Part shown: positions 9,950 to 18,648 of the stretch, in pieces
Layout of the letters: every line of letters begins with the position of its first letter
Numbering within the stretch: position 1 is the first letter of the stretch
Assembly: GCA_963738135.1 (NCBI GenBank)
Contig: CAVTVK010000001.1
Location: forward strand, 1-64,000
Direction: 5' to 3'
DNA: 64,000 nucleotides
Origin: Bog-473 sp963738135
GTDB lineage: Bacteria; Actinomycetota; Acidimicrobiia; Acidimicrobiales; RAAP-2
Notes under the pieces: model-generated
What the model was told of the DNA's origin: nothing
Database searches by the model: none
What the model saw: only the letters and a program-made list of their open reading frames with translations
Program-made: the position numbers and the translations under genes

Positions 9950-10204
9950 TCAGCCCTGAGGCGAGATCTCATTGGCGCCAAAGTCGGGCGCCTCCGGATT
10001 GCCCCCGAGCTTTTCCGCTACGCCATTTGCTGTGACGTTCACTTGGTCGAGGGCGCTCATCCCCATACTGAACACCAGGTCCTGGTCGATCCCTTCGATC
10101 CCTGCCATGCCGGCCCCGGCGAGGGTGTCGCGCAGATTTAGGCGCATCCACGACAATGCGTTCAAGATGAGCCTGCGCTCGTCATCGTCAAGATCGACAT
10201 TCAC
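9950..10204 (-). CDS. Small acidic hypothetical protein of the island
   Basis: I start this at the GTG at 10,204, giving 84 residues (VNVDLDDDERRLI...). That GTG overlaps the stop of the excisionase-like gene upstream by four bases (GTGA), a strong sign of translational coupling. The protein is acidic, mostly helical, and has no motif I know. Its coupling to a DNA-binding protein near an attachment site suggests a role in element control, which is inference. Confidence 0.7.
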   Translation of the reverse strand: MNVDLDDDERRLILNALSWMRLNLRDTLAGAGMAGIEGIDQDLVFSMGMSALDQVNVTANGVAEKLGGNPEAPDFGANEISPQG

Positions 10205-10428
10205 CTTTGGACCTCCCGCCCTGTCGCCTTCGCCCACTTCTCGATATCGGGCCACGCCCAGACATACCCGGCCTTGAGGGTGGCCACTGGCTCGGGAAAC
10301 GGGTGCGCGGAGCCCGCAAAGTGCCGGTGGCGCCAGTCGTGGACGATCGAAGTTCGGCCAGATTGCGTCAACCGGGCTGCGATCTCTGCTGCTCCCACGA
10401 GCTGGTCCACGGGGATTCTCCTGGTCAC
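10201..10428 (-). CDS. Excisionase/AlpA-like winged-helix DNA-binding protein
   Basis: A 75-residue protein with a MerR/excisionase-type fold. The helix-turn-helix is VGAAEIAARLTQSGRTSIV, followed by a DWRHRHF recognition region, the wing FPEPVATLKAGYVW and the closing helix WAWPDIEKWAKATGR. Such proteins direct excision or regulate genes on integrative elements. It is the first gene of a two-gene operon and lies 1.2 kb from the left attachment remnant. A fragment of a second such gene lies at 16,011–16,053. Confidence 0.8.
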   Translation of the reverse strand: MTRRIPVDQLVGAAEIAARLTQSGRTSIVHDWRHRHFAGSAHPFPEPVATLKAGYVWAWPDIEKWAKATGREVQR

Positions 10429-10551
10429 GCCCCGAAACTAGTGGGGTCGCTTCTTGAAGTTGGGTTGCGTTAAGTCTACCGCACCCTGAGAGTGCTCATC
10501 TCCCGGCGAAACGGGGACATCCTGCAGAAAGCGGAAATAGTGTGAAGTGAC

Positions 10552-10842
10552 ATGCGGCACGCCACCTCCGGGACGCTCCAGGAAATCGAGCGGCTGCGAG
10601 AACAGCTCCGATCTGTGCCCGGACTGGTCGAGAAGAGACCCGGCATCTTTTACCGTAAGTCGAAGGCGTTCTTGCATTTCCACGAAGACTCGTCGGGTCT
10701 CCACGCGGACGTACGATTCAAGCAGGAGTTCGAGCGGGTGCGAGCTGAATCCGATGTAGAACGCGAGGCGCTCCTAGCGAGGATTCGAGCTGTTGAACTG
10801 TCCCACCTTCCCGGTGCACTGAGACAGGTCGGGACATACTGA
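10552..10842 (+). CDS. Conserved small hypothetical protein
   Basis: A 96-residue protein that ends only five bases before the next gene, so the two are probably co-transcribed. It starts with an amphipathic helix (LQEIERLREQLRSVPG). A short beta-rich core follows (GIFYRKSKAFLHFHED, GLHADVRF), then a charged helix. The core looks like a small alpha/beta protein of unknown function that I have seen in actinobacteria but cannot name. The start at 10,552 is supported by good coding character from the first residue. Confidence 0.75.
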   Translation: MRHATSGTLQEIERLREQLRSVPGLVEKRPGIFYRKSKAFLHFHEDSSGLHADVRFKQEFERVRAESDVEREALLARIRAVELSHLPGALRQVGTY

Positions 10843-10847
10843 AGTCC

Positions 10848-11666
10848 ATGATTCGATTGGTAGCGACCGACTTGGACGGCACCTTCTGGGGTCCGGGTTT
10901 TGTGCCACCAGCGGACCATGTAGCGACCGTCAATAGGCTGGTTCGAGACGATGTGACGGTTCTGGCTGCGACCTCGAGGCGGCCCAGGGTGACCCAACAG
11001 CGGCTTGGTGACGCTGGCCTAAAGCTGCCTGCAGTCCTCATCGATGGCGCCGTCGGAATCGACTTTCGCACAGGCGAGCGGTTTCATGAGGCGGCCTTCG
11101 GTGTCGAGGCTGCTCGTAACACCCTGGCAACCTTCGAGGCGCACGGCCTCGACCCGTGTCTCTACGTAGACGATCCCGAGATCGACATCGCCTTGTCTCG
11201 AACCCCCTCGACGTGCGCTCAACATGTCGATCATCTCGGTCGCAGCGCCGGAACTCGCGACCTCGTTGTAACGGCCTCGACGATGTCGGTTTATGCCTTC
11301 TCCGTGCTTGGGGTCGATCGCGAGCTTCTCGCACCATTGGCTAGTGAGTTGACCCATGCACACAGAAACACGGTGGTTCTCTATCCCGAACCCGTCTATG
11401 GCCGTTTTGGCTTGATCGTCAATCCTCGAGGCATTTCCAAGTGGTCTGGCGTCGAGGCCTATTGCCGGTTACACGGCATTGCCCCCAGCGAAGTTGCTGC
11501 CGTCGGTGACGGCCTGAACGACTTGGAAATGCTGCGTCAGGCGGGAATGAGCATCGGCGTGCGCGGTGGGAGCGATGAGGTGATCACAATCGCTGATTAC
11601 CTGATTGAACCTCCCGACTTGGGAGGATGGCAGGGCATCATTGGGATCGTGAAGGAACTCAGATAG
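10848..11666 (+). CDS. HAD-IIB (Cof-type) phosphatase
   Basis: A 272-residue HAD hydrolase of the Cof/IIB subfamily, a cytoplasmic phosphatase for sugar phosphates or similar small molecules. Motif I is DLDGT (Asp8 nucleophile, Asp10 acid/base), motif II is TSRR near residue 42, motif III is the Lys in ISKWSGV, and motif IV is VGDGLNDLEML. The cap domain lies between motifs II and III. All catalytic residues are present and the length is normal, so this is an intact cargo gene of the left island. Substrate unknown. Confidence 0.9.
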   Translation: MIRLVATDLDGTFWGPGFVPPADHVATVNRLVRDDVTVLAATSRRPRVTQQRLGDAGLKLPAVLIDGAVGIDFRTGERFHEAAFGVEAARNTLATFEAHGLDPCLYVDDPEIDIALSRTPSTCAQHVDHLGRSAGTRDLVVTASTMSVYAFSVLGVDRELLAPLASELTHAHRNTVVLYPEPVYGRFGLIVNPRGISKWSGVEAYCRLHGIAPSEVAAVGDGLNDLEMLRQAGMSIGVRGGSDEVITIADYLIEPPDLGGWQGIIGIVKELR

Positions 11667-11720
11667 TTGGTTCTCTCCCGGCGTCAGGGGGCAGGCAGGA
11701 CCGAGACCTAGTCTCTGGCC

Positions 11721-12116
11721 ATGCGGAGTAGTTCGGGGCGACTGCTGCTGGCTGTAGCCGCCTCTGTTGCGACCCTTCTCTACGGATGTTCGGGACCTTC
11801 AGAGCCGGCAGCATCTCCTCACTTTTGCCAACCAGTAAAGCGGCTGATCGGGACCGATGCCGTTGAGGCGGTTCGGGCCTCCCACGGGCCGAACTCGGCT
11901 GTGCCGTTCATCGGTGCAACGGTTCAACTCGAACGAGACATCAAAGTCTCGCTCTCACATGCGCCGACGACTCAGCTACGACGAGAGCTTGTCAAGTATC
12001 AACGAAGCATTACCGGGGTGGGGAGTTCTGAGGCAGTCCTGAGCGCCATGAGTCGTTTCGACCGGGTGGCCGGGACCCAATTGAGTGGTTGCGGAGTGGA
12101 TTCCATTCACGGCTAG
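11721..12116 (+). CDS. Lipoprotein of unknown function
   Basis: A 131-residue protein with a typical lipoprotein signal: positively charged start (MRSSSGR), hydrophobic stretch and lipobox LLYGC at residues 19–23. Cys23 would be lipidated. The mature part is helical with two further cysteines (HFCQP, SGCGV) that may form a disulfide. It ends just before the left end of the IS30 element and appears complete. Confidence 0.7.
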   Translation: MRSSSGRLLLAVAASVATLLYGCSGPSEPAASPHFCQPVKRLIGTDAVEAVRASHGPNSAVPFIGATVQLERDIKVSLSHAPTTQLRRELVKYQRSITGVGSSEAVLSAMSRFDRVAGTQLSGCGVDSIHG

Positions 12117-12146
12117 ATCAGTGGGTGCACACCGATCCGGTGTGGC

Positions 12147-13369
12147 CTCAAGGGGTCAACGCAACGGCCTCGGCGAACGCCTGAGATGGTGTCATCCAAC
12201 CGAGTGTCTGTCGAGGTCTCGTGTTGAGCGATCGGGCGATAGCGTCGAGCTCTCGTTGGGAGCACTGCGAGAGGTCTGAGGACTTGGGCAAGAATTGGCG
12301 GAGCAATCCGTTGGTGTTCTCGTTGCTCCCGCGCTGCCAGGGGCTCTTGGGGTCGCAGAAGTAGATCTGCACGCCGGTTTCCACGGTGAAGCGGACGTGT
12401 TCGGCCATCTCCTTGCCTTGGTCCCAGGTGATGGAGCGTCGCAGTTGGGCCGGGAGCGTCAAGATCCGCTTGGTCATCGCTTTGCGCACCGCCTCGGCGC
12501 CGTGGCCGTTGGGGAGCTTGAGGAGAATGACGTAGCGGCTGTGGCGCTCGACAAGAGTGCCGACCGAGGTCATCTTCTTCCCGAAGATCAGGTCGCCCTC
12601 CCAATGTCCCGGCACGGCCCGGTCCTTCACTTCGGCCGGACGCTCCGAGATCATGACCATGTTCTTGAGCTTGCCCGCTCCGATGTGATTCGCCTTGACG
12701 TAGGTCTTGGGCCGCCGCATGGCCCGGCCACTGCGCAGGTGCAGGTGCAGCTCTTTGCGCAGCGCACCGCGGCTCTGGACGAAGAGTGACTGGTAGATGG
12801 TCTCGTGGGACACCTGCATCTCCGGCTGTTCGGGGTACTCCAGAGCCAACCATGCCGAGATCTGCTGAGGCGACCATCTGGCCTCGAGTTTGCGCTCGAC
12901 GACCCCTCGGAGCCGCCGGCACTGGGCAAGCTTGGCCCTCTTTGGCCCCAGCGCCCGCTGGCACGCCGCCCGGTCGGCCACCAGGGCCCGGTACTTGTTG
13001 CGCCCGCCGTTGGCGTTGACCTCCCGGCACACCGTCGAAGGCGAGCGACCAAGCTTCGCAGCGATGGCGCGAATCGAATCACCGGCTGCCAGGCCCCTCG
13101 AGATTTCCTCGCGTTCTTGCAGCGAAAGCCGCAGCTCGGAGCGCTCTCGGGCGGTCGGCCGCTTCCCCCCGCTGCCTGAAAGGAACTTGCGCAACGACAC
13201 GGGCTGCCTGCCGAGATGCCGGGCGATGCGTTTGACCGGCACTCCGGCTTCACGCATGTCCCAGATGGTCTGCCGCTCCTCTTCGCTAAAGCGTCTCCAC
13301 ATCCACACACCTCCTGATCGACGGACTCAATGTCCGCCAATCAGGCTGGTGTTGCAACGATCCCTTGAG
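12147..13369 (-). mobile_element. IS30-family insertion sequence, apparently complete
   Basis: About 1,223 bases carrying one full-length transposase. Imperfect inverted ends are visible: ctcaagggGTCaacGCAAC from 12,147 inward and ctcaagggATCgttGCAAC read inward from 13,369. The left end overlaps the transposase stop codon. I could not find a convincing target-site duplication, which in IS30 is only two or three bases. It separates two lipoprotein genes. Confidence 0.85.
12148..13308 (-). CDS. IS30-family transposase
   Basis: A 386-residue DDE transposase. Two helix-turn-helix segments occupy the N-terminus (DMREAGVPVKRIARHLGRQ; DSIRAIAAKLGRSPSTVCRE). The catalytic core follows: the first Asp in GHWEGDLIFG, the second in ITWDQGKEM, and the Glu in SNENTNGLLRQFLP, the IS30 signature. 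The length fits the family and there is no frameshift, so the enzyme could be active, in contrast to the broken IS110 at 25 kb. The frame begins shortly inside the right inverted repeat. Confidence 0.95.
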   Translation of the reverse strand: MWMWRRFSEEERQTIWDMREAGVPVKRIARHLGRQPVSLRKFLSGSGGKRPTARERSELRLSLQEREEISRGLAAGDSIRAIAAKLGRSPSTVCREVNANGGRNKYRALVADRAACQRALGPKRAKLAQCRRLRGVVERKLEARWSPQQISAWLALEYPEQPEMQVSHETIYQSLFVQSRGALRKELHLHLRSGRAMRRPKTYVKANHIGAGKLKNMVMISERPAEVKDRAVPGHWEGDLIFGKKMTSVGTLVERHSRYVILLKLPNGHGAEAVRKAMTKRILTLPAQLRRSITWDQGKEMAEHVRFTVETGVQIYFCDPKSPWQRGSNENTNGLLRQFLPKSSDLSQCSQRELDAIARSLNTRPRQTLGWMTPSQAFAEAVALTP

Positions 13370-13456
13370 CGCACAGGCGTACGGGGTCACCCAGAGCAAC
13401 CGTTTCTCGCGGCGAACCGATTAACTCGTTCTGAGGTCATACGTGGCGTGGGAGCA

Positions 13457-13855
13457 ATGGTGAAATGTGCATCGACGGGATTCAGCCGGGCAATAAGCCT
13501 GCTGGCGGCGTCCATTGCTCTCCTGATCGGGCTTGCTGGGTGTTCGTCGAGTCCGACATCTCCGCACGCAGCGACAGGGGTCCTCACCGGCACCGCAGAA
13601 GCCTGTGCTGGGCTCGCCTACGTACCCGAAGCCAACTTGCGGGTCTACCGAGGCAACGCAGTCACGGCCCGGAAAGACGTCTATCGACCGGCCGACCCCG
13701 TGGCCAGAAAGCAGGTCCCCACCAATACGACCTACCGATTCGTCCTAGCGCCTGGTCGATACTTCATCACGAACAGCATTACCCAATTCGCACACCCCTT
13801 CGTGCTGACTGGAGGGAGCACCGTTCATCTTGACGTTCCGAACTGGTGTGAATAG
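13457..13855 (+). CDS. Lipoprotein of unknown function
   Basis: I place the start at the ATG at 13,457 (132 residues), because from there a clean lipoprotein signal is formed, with a lipobox LIGLAGC around residue 27. Upstream codons in this frame run antisense to the IS30 transposase and are not real. The mature domain (VLTGTAEACAGL, YVPEANLRVYRGN, APGRYFITN) looks like a small beta-sandwich of the carboxypeptidase-regulatory type. It may bind extracellular ligands; this is only a guess. Confidence 0.75.
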   Translation: MVKCASTGFSRAISLLAASIALLIGLAGCSSSPTSPHAATGVLTGTAEACAGLAYVPEANLRVYRGNAVTARKDVYRPADPVARKQVPTNTTYRFVLAPGRYFITNSITQFAHPFVLTGGSTVHLDVPNWCE

Positions 13856-14183
13856 TCCGACCCTCTGTACTCGTGAAACCTTTTACAGTCTCTTCGAGAT
13901 CTCAGATCACGTATCCGTACTGGGGCGGCTGAGCCACCCCTCGATCGTGTGTCCCTGTGAGTGCCGAACTGTCCCAGCATCCCGGGATCTGGGATACCCG
14001 GTCAGAGGACTCCCGTGGCGCTTGCCTTTCACCGTCGCCCCTCGCCTCCCGCGATATCACGGGACCGGCTCCGCGGGGGCCGGGGTTGCAACTGCTTGTC
14101 CGCCGCCGTTCGCGCGTGCTGCGACACTGTTGTCACGTCTGCCCATATGCTGATGCCTCCATGCCGGTGGTTCGACGAGGGCG
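13856..14183. other. No gene seen
   Basis: About 330 bases with only proline- and arginine-rich shadow frames. It presumably holds the promoter of the membrane protein that follows. Confidence 0.45.
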
Positions 14184-14705
14184 ATGATCGCAACGGACAT
14201 CTATAAGCCTGCCGAGTGGCACGACTTCTTCGTGGTGACCGGAGGTGGTGCGGCGGCTCTGGCCGGGCTGGTCTTCGTCGCCATGTCGATCAATCTCGAT
14301 GTCCTGGCGCACAACGCGACGCATAGGTACCGCGCAATCAACATGCTCACCGGGTTCGTCGCGGCGTTCATAATCTGTGCCCTCGCCCTCATGGGTGGGC
14401 AAGGCAACCAGGCTGTGGGCACCGAGTGGTTAGTGGTCGCCACCGCAGCCGCCGTGTCCTACGTCCACAATTACGTGCAGGCCGCCAAGCAGGGTGGTGC
14501 TAAGGCGGCACTTCGTCCCGACCGGCTTGGAGCGGGCGTCACCTGCTACGTCGCTGAGATCGTGGGGGCTGTCGTCCTGATCCTCGGCTATGTGGCTGGT
14601 CTCTATGTCGCAGCGGTCGGATTGATCATCTCTTTGCCCCTCTTGATTGCCGGAGCTTGGTTGCTGCTGGTGGCCGCCGTTCACGATGACAAATCGCTCC
14701 AGTAG
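14184..14705 (+). CDS. Four-helix membrane protein of unknown function
   Basis: A 173-residue protein with four strong membrane helices at roughly residues 18–38, 52–70, 79–97 and 118–165, the last region holding two closely spaced segments. The N-terminus EWHDFFVVTGGGAAALAGL is a pattern I associate with small uncharacterised bacterial membrane proteins. It starts ATGATCGCAACGG after a purine-rich region (gacgagggcg). Nothing indicates transport or catalysis. Confidence 0.75.
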   Translation: MIATDIYKPAEWHDFFVVTGGGAAALAGLVFVAMSINLDVLAHNATHRYRAINMLTGFVAAFIICALALMGGQGNQAVGTEWLVVATAAAVSYVHNYVQAAKQGGAKAALRPDRLGAGVTCYVAEIVGAVVLILGYVAGLYVAAVGLIISLPLLIAGAWLLLVAAVHDDKSLQ

Positions 14706-14964
14706 TCCGGTGAGTTCACGATGAACCCGACCGGCTGGCGCGGTGAACACCCTTCCGGCGCTAGGCGGCGACGCCTCGCCAAAGTCATCGAAGCCGCCCG
14801 CGGGCGCCGCGACGTCGCCGTCGTTTTTCTTCGGGTGGGGGCGGATCGTGCTGACTCACAGAGCCGCGACTCCCCCAGGTGTATTCCGCTTAGCGGTGTA
14901 CTCAGAGCCGTTTGACCAGGAGAGGACGAAGCAAGACCGACGAAGTTATGCGCGGCTCAGGGTC

Positions 14965-15758
14965 TCAGTTGCTCACGGAGATGGTGATGGGTGGACTGGT
15001 TCCGCCCAACCCGGTGGCATAGAAGGCGAGGATCGTGAGGGTGTAGGTGCCGTTGGGGACGCTCGTCGTGTCCCACTGCCCGAGCCAGCCGTAGATGGTG
15101 GGGAAGCCCACCGAGATCACGTCGTCGCTAGGGAGCGTGCCGCCGCTCAGCTCGAACTTGACGGAGGTCACGTTGGCCGACGCGCTGGCATCCAGGAGAG
15201 CCGACGTGCCCGACTGGGTCGCCGTGTTGGAGGGGATGAGCACCGCGGTGGTCGGTGCGGGATTGTTCACTGTGATGCTGACTGGCGCGCTGGTGGTGCT
15301 CTCGGCTGCCGTATCGGTGGCTACGCTCTGGAGGCTGAAGGTCCCGTTGGGCACCACCGCGGTGGCGTTCCATTCCGCGAGCCACCCGTAGATCGTGGGC
15401 GTTCCCGTGGCGATGACGTCATCGCTGAGCGTCCCTCCGGTCAGCTCGAAGGTGACCGACGCGACACCGGCCTGGCTCGAAGCGCTGGCGTCAAGCAGCG
15501 AAGTCGTACCCGACACTGAGGCCCCATCCGAGGGGATCAGAACCGCTGTGGTCGGCGGCTGGAGGTTCACGATGAAGCTGACTGGAGTGCTGGTGTCGGT
15601 GGTGTTGTCCGCATCGGTGGCGACGCTCTGGAAGCTGTAGGTCCCTTAGGGCACACCCGTTGTGTTCCACTGGGCCAGCCAGCCAAAGAGGGTCGGGGTG
15701 GCCGTGGCGATCACCTGGCGGTTGAACGCCCCGCCGCTCGTGGCGCGTATGGGCCTGC
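14965..15758 (-). pseudogene. Fragment of a secreted Ig-like repeat protein
   Basis: Two and a half repeats of about 100 residues are visible. Each contains a motif like VTFELTGG...DDVIATGTPTIYGWLAEW and then VPNGTYTLT. These are bacterial Ig/PKD-like beta-sandwich domains of cell-surface proteins. The open part is 14,965–15,570. The same repeat continues upstream but is interrupted by a TAA at 15,646–15,648, where the other copies read P-N-G, and it fades out at about 15,758. No signal peptide is present, so the gene is truncated at its 5' end as well as interrupted. Confidence 0.65.
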
Positions 15759-16010
15759 CCTGACCCCTTGAGCGGGCTGACGGGGCTCAGGGAGTTCGGC
15801 CGGCGGCGGTAGCTTCCCATCCCCCCTGGTTCTTGTGGCGTCGTTAGGGGCCAGGCGGGGCCACCATCAGCTGGCGACGGTTCAGGAATTGCCCCAAGGA
15901 CGTCGGTTGGCGGTTCGGGTTCGCGTTCTTCGTCAGGTTGTTACGGTGGGTCCGATGGGTCTGTTGTCGTCATGCCTAGGCCTTACCCGCTCTGATGTAG
16001 AGGGTCACCC

Positions 16011-16053
16011 TGGACGTCCCGCCCCCTCGCCTTCGCCCACTTCTCGATGTCCG
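16011..16053 (-). pseudogene. 3' fragment of an excisionase-like gene
   Basis: Forty-three bases nearly identical to the end of the excisionase-like gene (10,211–10,253). Read on the minus strand they encode DIEKWAKARGRD, against DIEKWAKATGRE in the intact copy. Nothing upstream continues the gene. It marks a second decayed element or a broken duplication inside the left island. Confidence 0.55.
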
Positions 16054-16056
16054 CCC

Positions 16057-16118
16057 GTCTGCCACCCGGTTGCGCTACCCGTCCGCCACCCGGTTGGGCT
16101 AACGGGTGGCAGACGGAC
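16057..16118 (-). terminator. Inverted-repeat cluster downstream of a secreted-protein gene
   Basis: The sequence gtctgccacccggtt (16,057) recurs as gtccgccacccggtt (16,081). Either copy can pair with aacgggtggcagacgg (16,101–16,116). The structure begins about 14 bases after the stop of the minus-strand gene at 16,132, the right place for a terminator. Confidence 0.5.
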
Positions 16119-16131
16119 CGGTCCTAAGAAA

Positions 16132-16947
16132 TCAGCCGCCGGACTGCAGGTTTGCGCACTGGCCGGTCGCCTTGCCGCCGACATGGTTCACTTCACCGGG
16201 GATGAACCCACCCGCCACATTTGGGCCGAGTCCCGAGCAGTTGAGGTTCCGCCCAACTGTGTTTTCCACGATCTGGATGGTGGGAGTTGGGTCGCCTGGG
16301 TCGTTGATTGTGACGTTGGTCAGCGTCGCGTTGCCACCAATCTGGTTCCAGAGGACGCCGAGCCAGTCAGAGGTCACCCCGCTTATCGTGAGGTTCTTGC
16401 CGAAGGTGTTGTTCTTGATGGCCCAGGGAATCTCGCCACCCCCTCCAGTCAGCGTCACGTTCCCGTTGACCGTGATGCCGTTGAGCAACACGGTGTCCGC
16501 GTTGGTGGTGGTGATGTTCCCGTCAACGGTGACGACCGAGCTCCCGTTTGGATCGGTCATGCAGGCATGTTCCGCGTGGACGCCGTCCGGCTGACAGCCC
16601 AGGCCGAGAAGCGAACCCGCAGCCGCAGTGACGTTGTGTCCGACCGTGATCGTCGAGGGCGCGCTCTGCGCATCGAGCACCGCACCGGCGAGCACGTTGA
16701 TGTTGCCGACGACGCTGATCACCGCATTGTCCGGCACGTCGCACACTCCTGCAACCGTGATGCTGGCGTAATTCCCCGACGGGATGTCGACGAAGGTGTT
16801 CGTGGCGAGATCTCCACCCGAGCAGGTGTACGCCGTCGGCGCCGAACTGGGAGGGGCAGCCATCGCTGCTCCCCCAGCGAGCGCAAGCGCTCCCGCAACG
16901 ACAACGGTCCCTGCGCCGACGAGGCCCATAACGGATCTGATCTTCAC
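16132..16947 (-). CDS. Exported Asn/Thr/Gly-rich protein, probably beta-helical
   Basis: I start at the GTG at 16,947 (271 residues), preceded by GAAAGGAC seven bases upstream and followed directly by a signal peptide (residues 1–32, GAGTVVVAGALALAGGAAMAA). The mature protein is rich in Asn, Thr, Gly and Val with periodic turns (GNINVLAGAVLDAQ, GNITTTNADTV, NGNVTLTGGGGE). This pattern suggests a right-handed beta-helix or adhesin-like stalk. Paired cysteines (CSGGD, GVCDV, LGCQP, HACMT) may form disulfides. It is well expressed by context (good ribosome site, terminator), with no recognised enzymatic motif. Confidence 0.8.
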   Translation of the reverse strand: MKIRSVMGLVGAGTVVVAGALALAGGAAMAAPPSSAPTAYTCSGGDLATNTFVDIPSGNYASITVAGVCDVPDNAVISVVGNINVLAGAVLDAQSAPSTITVGHNVTAAAGSLLGLGCQPDGVHAEHACMTDPNGSSVVTVDGNITTTNADTVLLNGITVNGNVTLTGGGGEIPWAIKNNTFGKNLTISGVTSDWLGVLWNQIGGNATLTNVTINDPGDPTPTIQIVENTVGRNLNCSGLGPNVAGGFIPGEVNHVGGKATGQCANLQSGG

Positions 16948-17560
16948 GGTTTGTCCTTTCGTAGTCCCAGTTCCCCATGCCACCGCTGTGCGAGTGACAT
17001 GGCAACGATGAACCCTGAACTCCACCGCCTGCGTCCGGTCGCCAAACCGGGCGGAGTCGTGGACTTCCCGGCCTCCGTCAGCCGTCACCCTACGACGTAA
17101 CAATTCCCATTTCCAATAGGGCAAACCTCAGCCGATGAGTTCGTGCTGGCACCACCACGCCGGGCAGAGGCCTGTCGCATAAATGCTCTGAACCTTGTGG
17201 TCGAAGCCAGCCGCGCCGGGCGGGCGCGGTAGGGCATCGGAAAGTTGGCAGCACAACGGAGGAACAACAAATCCACCTCAAGGCGCCTGTCGGTCTCTCC
17301 CGCAGGCACCCGTCGGGTCCCGCACAGCCGCGTACGCCGAGAAGGGGACAGTTGCTCCCGTACGTCGGAAGCGGGCCGCTCAGCCGCCGACGGACTCCGC
17401 CATCTTTTGGCCTGAGGGTGAGGGAGGGCCAGACGAGGCCAATACCCGCCGCCTCCGTCTGTCTTCTGATTTCACCCGATCGGGTGATGATCAGCCCTCA
17501 CTCTGACGGGTAGACATTCGTGGCCGGGGTGCGGCGGCAACCGCTTCTCTCTCTCGTGAC

Positions 17561-17920
17561 CGGTCCAACCCTCTCGCACAGTGGGGGTTGGGCCGGTTCG
17601 CGTCCGGCACTGAGAGGCTCCGTATCAAGCCGAGACCAGCTGGCCTCAAGAGTGTCGGGATGGTCAATCATCCTCAGCCAGCTCAGGTGGGATTGAGGTG
17701 GCCGGCCCTGACTCGCCATGCACCTTGGGGGTTGGGCGGCGCAGTTGGAATCACACGATCGGATGAGGCGACAGGAGCCGACGTCTGGCAATCTGTCGTC
17801 GGAGCGGCTTCCCCTGGCGGTCGTCGTCGGACATGCGTCGTCCCTCGGAGGGAATCATCCTCCGCCGTTCCAACGAACCGGTCCAACTTCGCACATTGGG
17901 TTTGGGCCGGCTCGCGTGGT
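17561..17920. repeat. Two copies of an imperfect palindrome
   Basis: The unit at 17,561–17,603 (accggtccaacc...gggttgggccggttcgcg) recurs at 17,878–17,920 with several changes. Each unit is itself an imperfect inverted repeat (ggtccaac / gttgggcc). Spacing is 317 bases. They could be protein-binding sites or relics of a small non-autonomous element. Confidence 0.4.
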
Positions 17921-17984
17921 TCGTCACTGCGATCATCCCCCCACCGGGGAACCAGTCCGAAGGAACTTGGTGCCCCAGTACGAA

Positions 17985-18230
17985 TCCTCTTTGTGTCAAG
18001 ACCACTATCCGCCACATCCATGCGCGACGAATCGAACCGTCACGGAGAGGCCCGACGGCGTAGGATTGCTCTGGGTTCGGGAGTGACTTCGCCGAAGAGC
18101 CGGTCGCGCAGGGTGAAGAGCCAGTCACGCTGGCACGGAGTCGTCCCTGAGTGTCCTCCCGGACCTCTTATCCGGCGTCGAGAACCAGCTGGCGATACAC
18201 AGCGTTGGCGTTTGAGGTTCCGGCGGAAGA
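17985..18230 (-). mobile_element. Remnant of an IS110-type element (3' end)
   Basis: This segment matches 24,782–25,030. Shared blocks are gaatcctctttg-gtcaagacc, ggcgtaggatt, ttcgggagtgacttcgccga, gtcgtccctgagtgtcc and gcgtcgagaaccagctg. It covers the last few codons of the transposase (VLDAR) and its downstream flank. No further transposase coding is left, so an older related copy was inserted here and mostly lost. Confidence 0.65.
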
Positions 18231-18269
18231 CCAGCCGGTCTTGCGAGGCGCCGTTACCACCTATCACGG

Positions 18270-18476
18270 TTACGAAGTCCCACCCATATCGCTCTCGTCG
18301 TTGAAATACTGAGTGAGTTCGTCCGAGCTGGGACTTTGCTCCTGCTTGTAATCCCATTGTGTGGCCATCGCCTCACGACGGTAACCGTCGACACAGCTGG
18401 CCGTAATCACCCGAAACGGGTGGTTGAGTGCGAAGGTGGCCACAGAACCGGCCGTTCGTAGCCCTTCAGCGCACAT
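18270..18476 (-). CDS. Possible small or broken hypothetical gene
   Basis: A 68-codon frame whose last 45 residues look coding (TASCVDGYRREAMATQWDY, then KQEQSPSSDELTQYFNDES). A neighbouring frame at 18,466–18,648 also has a coding-like stretch (NGWSLPLSVHETYDVAISKA). Together they may be one gene interrupted by a frameshift near 18,470. No family recognised. Confidence 0.33.
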   Translation of the reverse strand: MCAEGLRTAGSVATFALNHPFRVITASCVDGYRREAMATQWDYKQEQSPSSDELTQYFNDESDMGGTS

Positions 18477-18648
18477 AGATCACCGAACTAGTAAGCCTGT
18501 CCCCCCACAACCACCCCTTCGGGTGACTTCTTCGGCCGCGAAGAGGAGCATAAGCCTTTGAGATTGCGACGTCGTACGTCTCGTGGACCGAGAGCGGCAG
18601 AGACCAACCGTTTACGGTGCACGCCATCGCCGTCGACGAGGCGGGCAC

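Larger units (their letters stand above)
16948..18269. other. Gene-poor stretch with repeats and IS110 relics
   Basis: About 1.3 kb without a convincing gene. It contains two diverged 43-base palindromic units (17,561–17,603 and 17,878–17,920, both accggtccaac...gttgggccgg-like). It also contains a segment homologous to the 3' end and flank of the IS110 element (17,985–18,230). The remaining frames are shadows. Confidence 0.5.

Noticed and set aside
9790..10035. Plus-strand frame starting MPIGPVLICPHTRQ
   Set aside because: Part of it looks coding, but its end is antisense to the coupled excisionase operon and there is no ribosome site. I kept only the DNA repeat within it.
12295..12789. Long plus-strand frame opposite the IS30 transposase
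   Set aside because: It is a shadow of the transposase on the other strand. The transposase has all IS30 motifs and the shadow has none.
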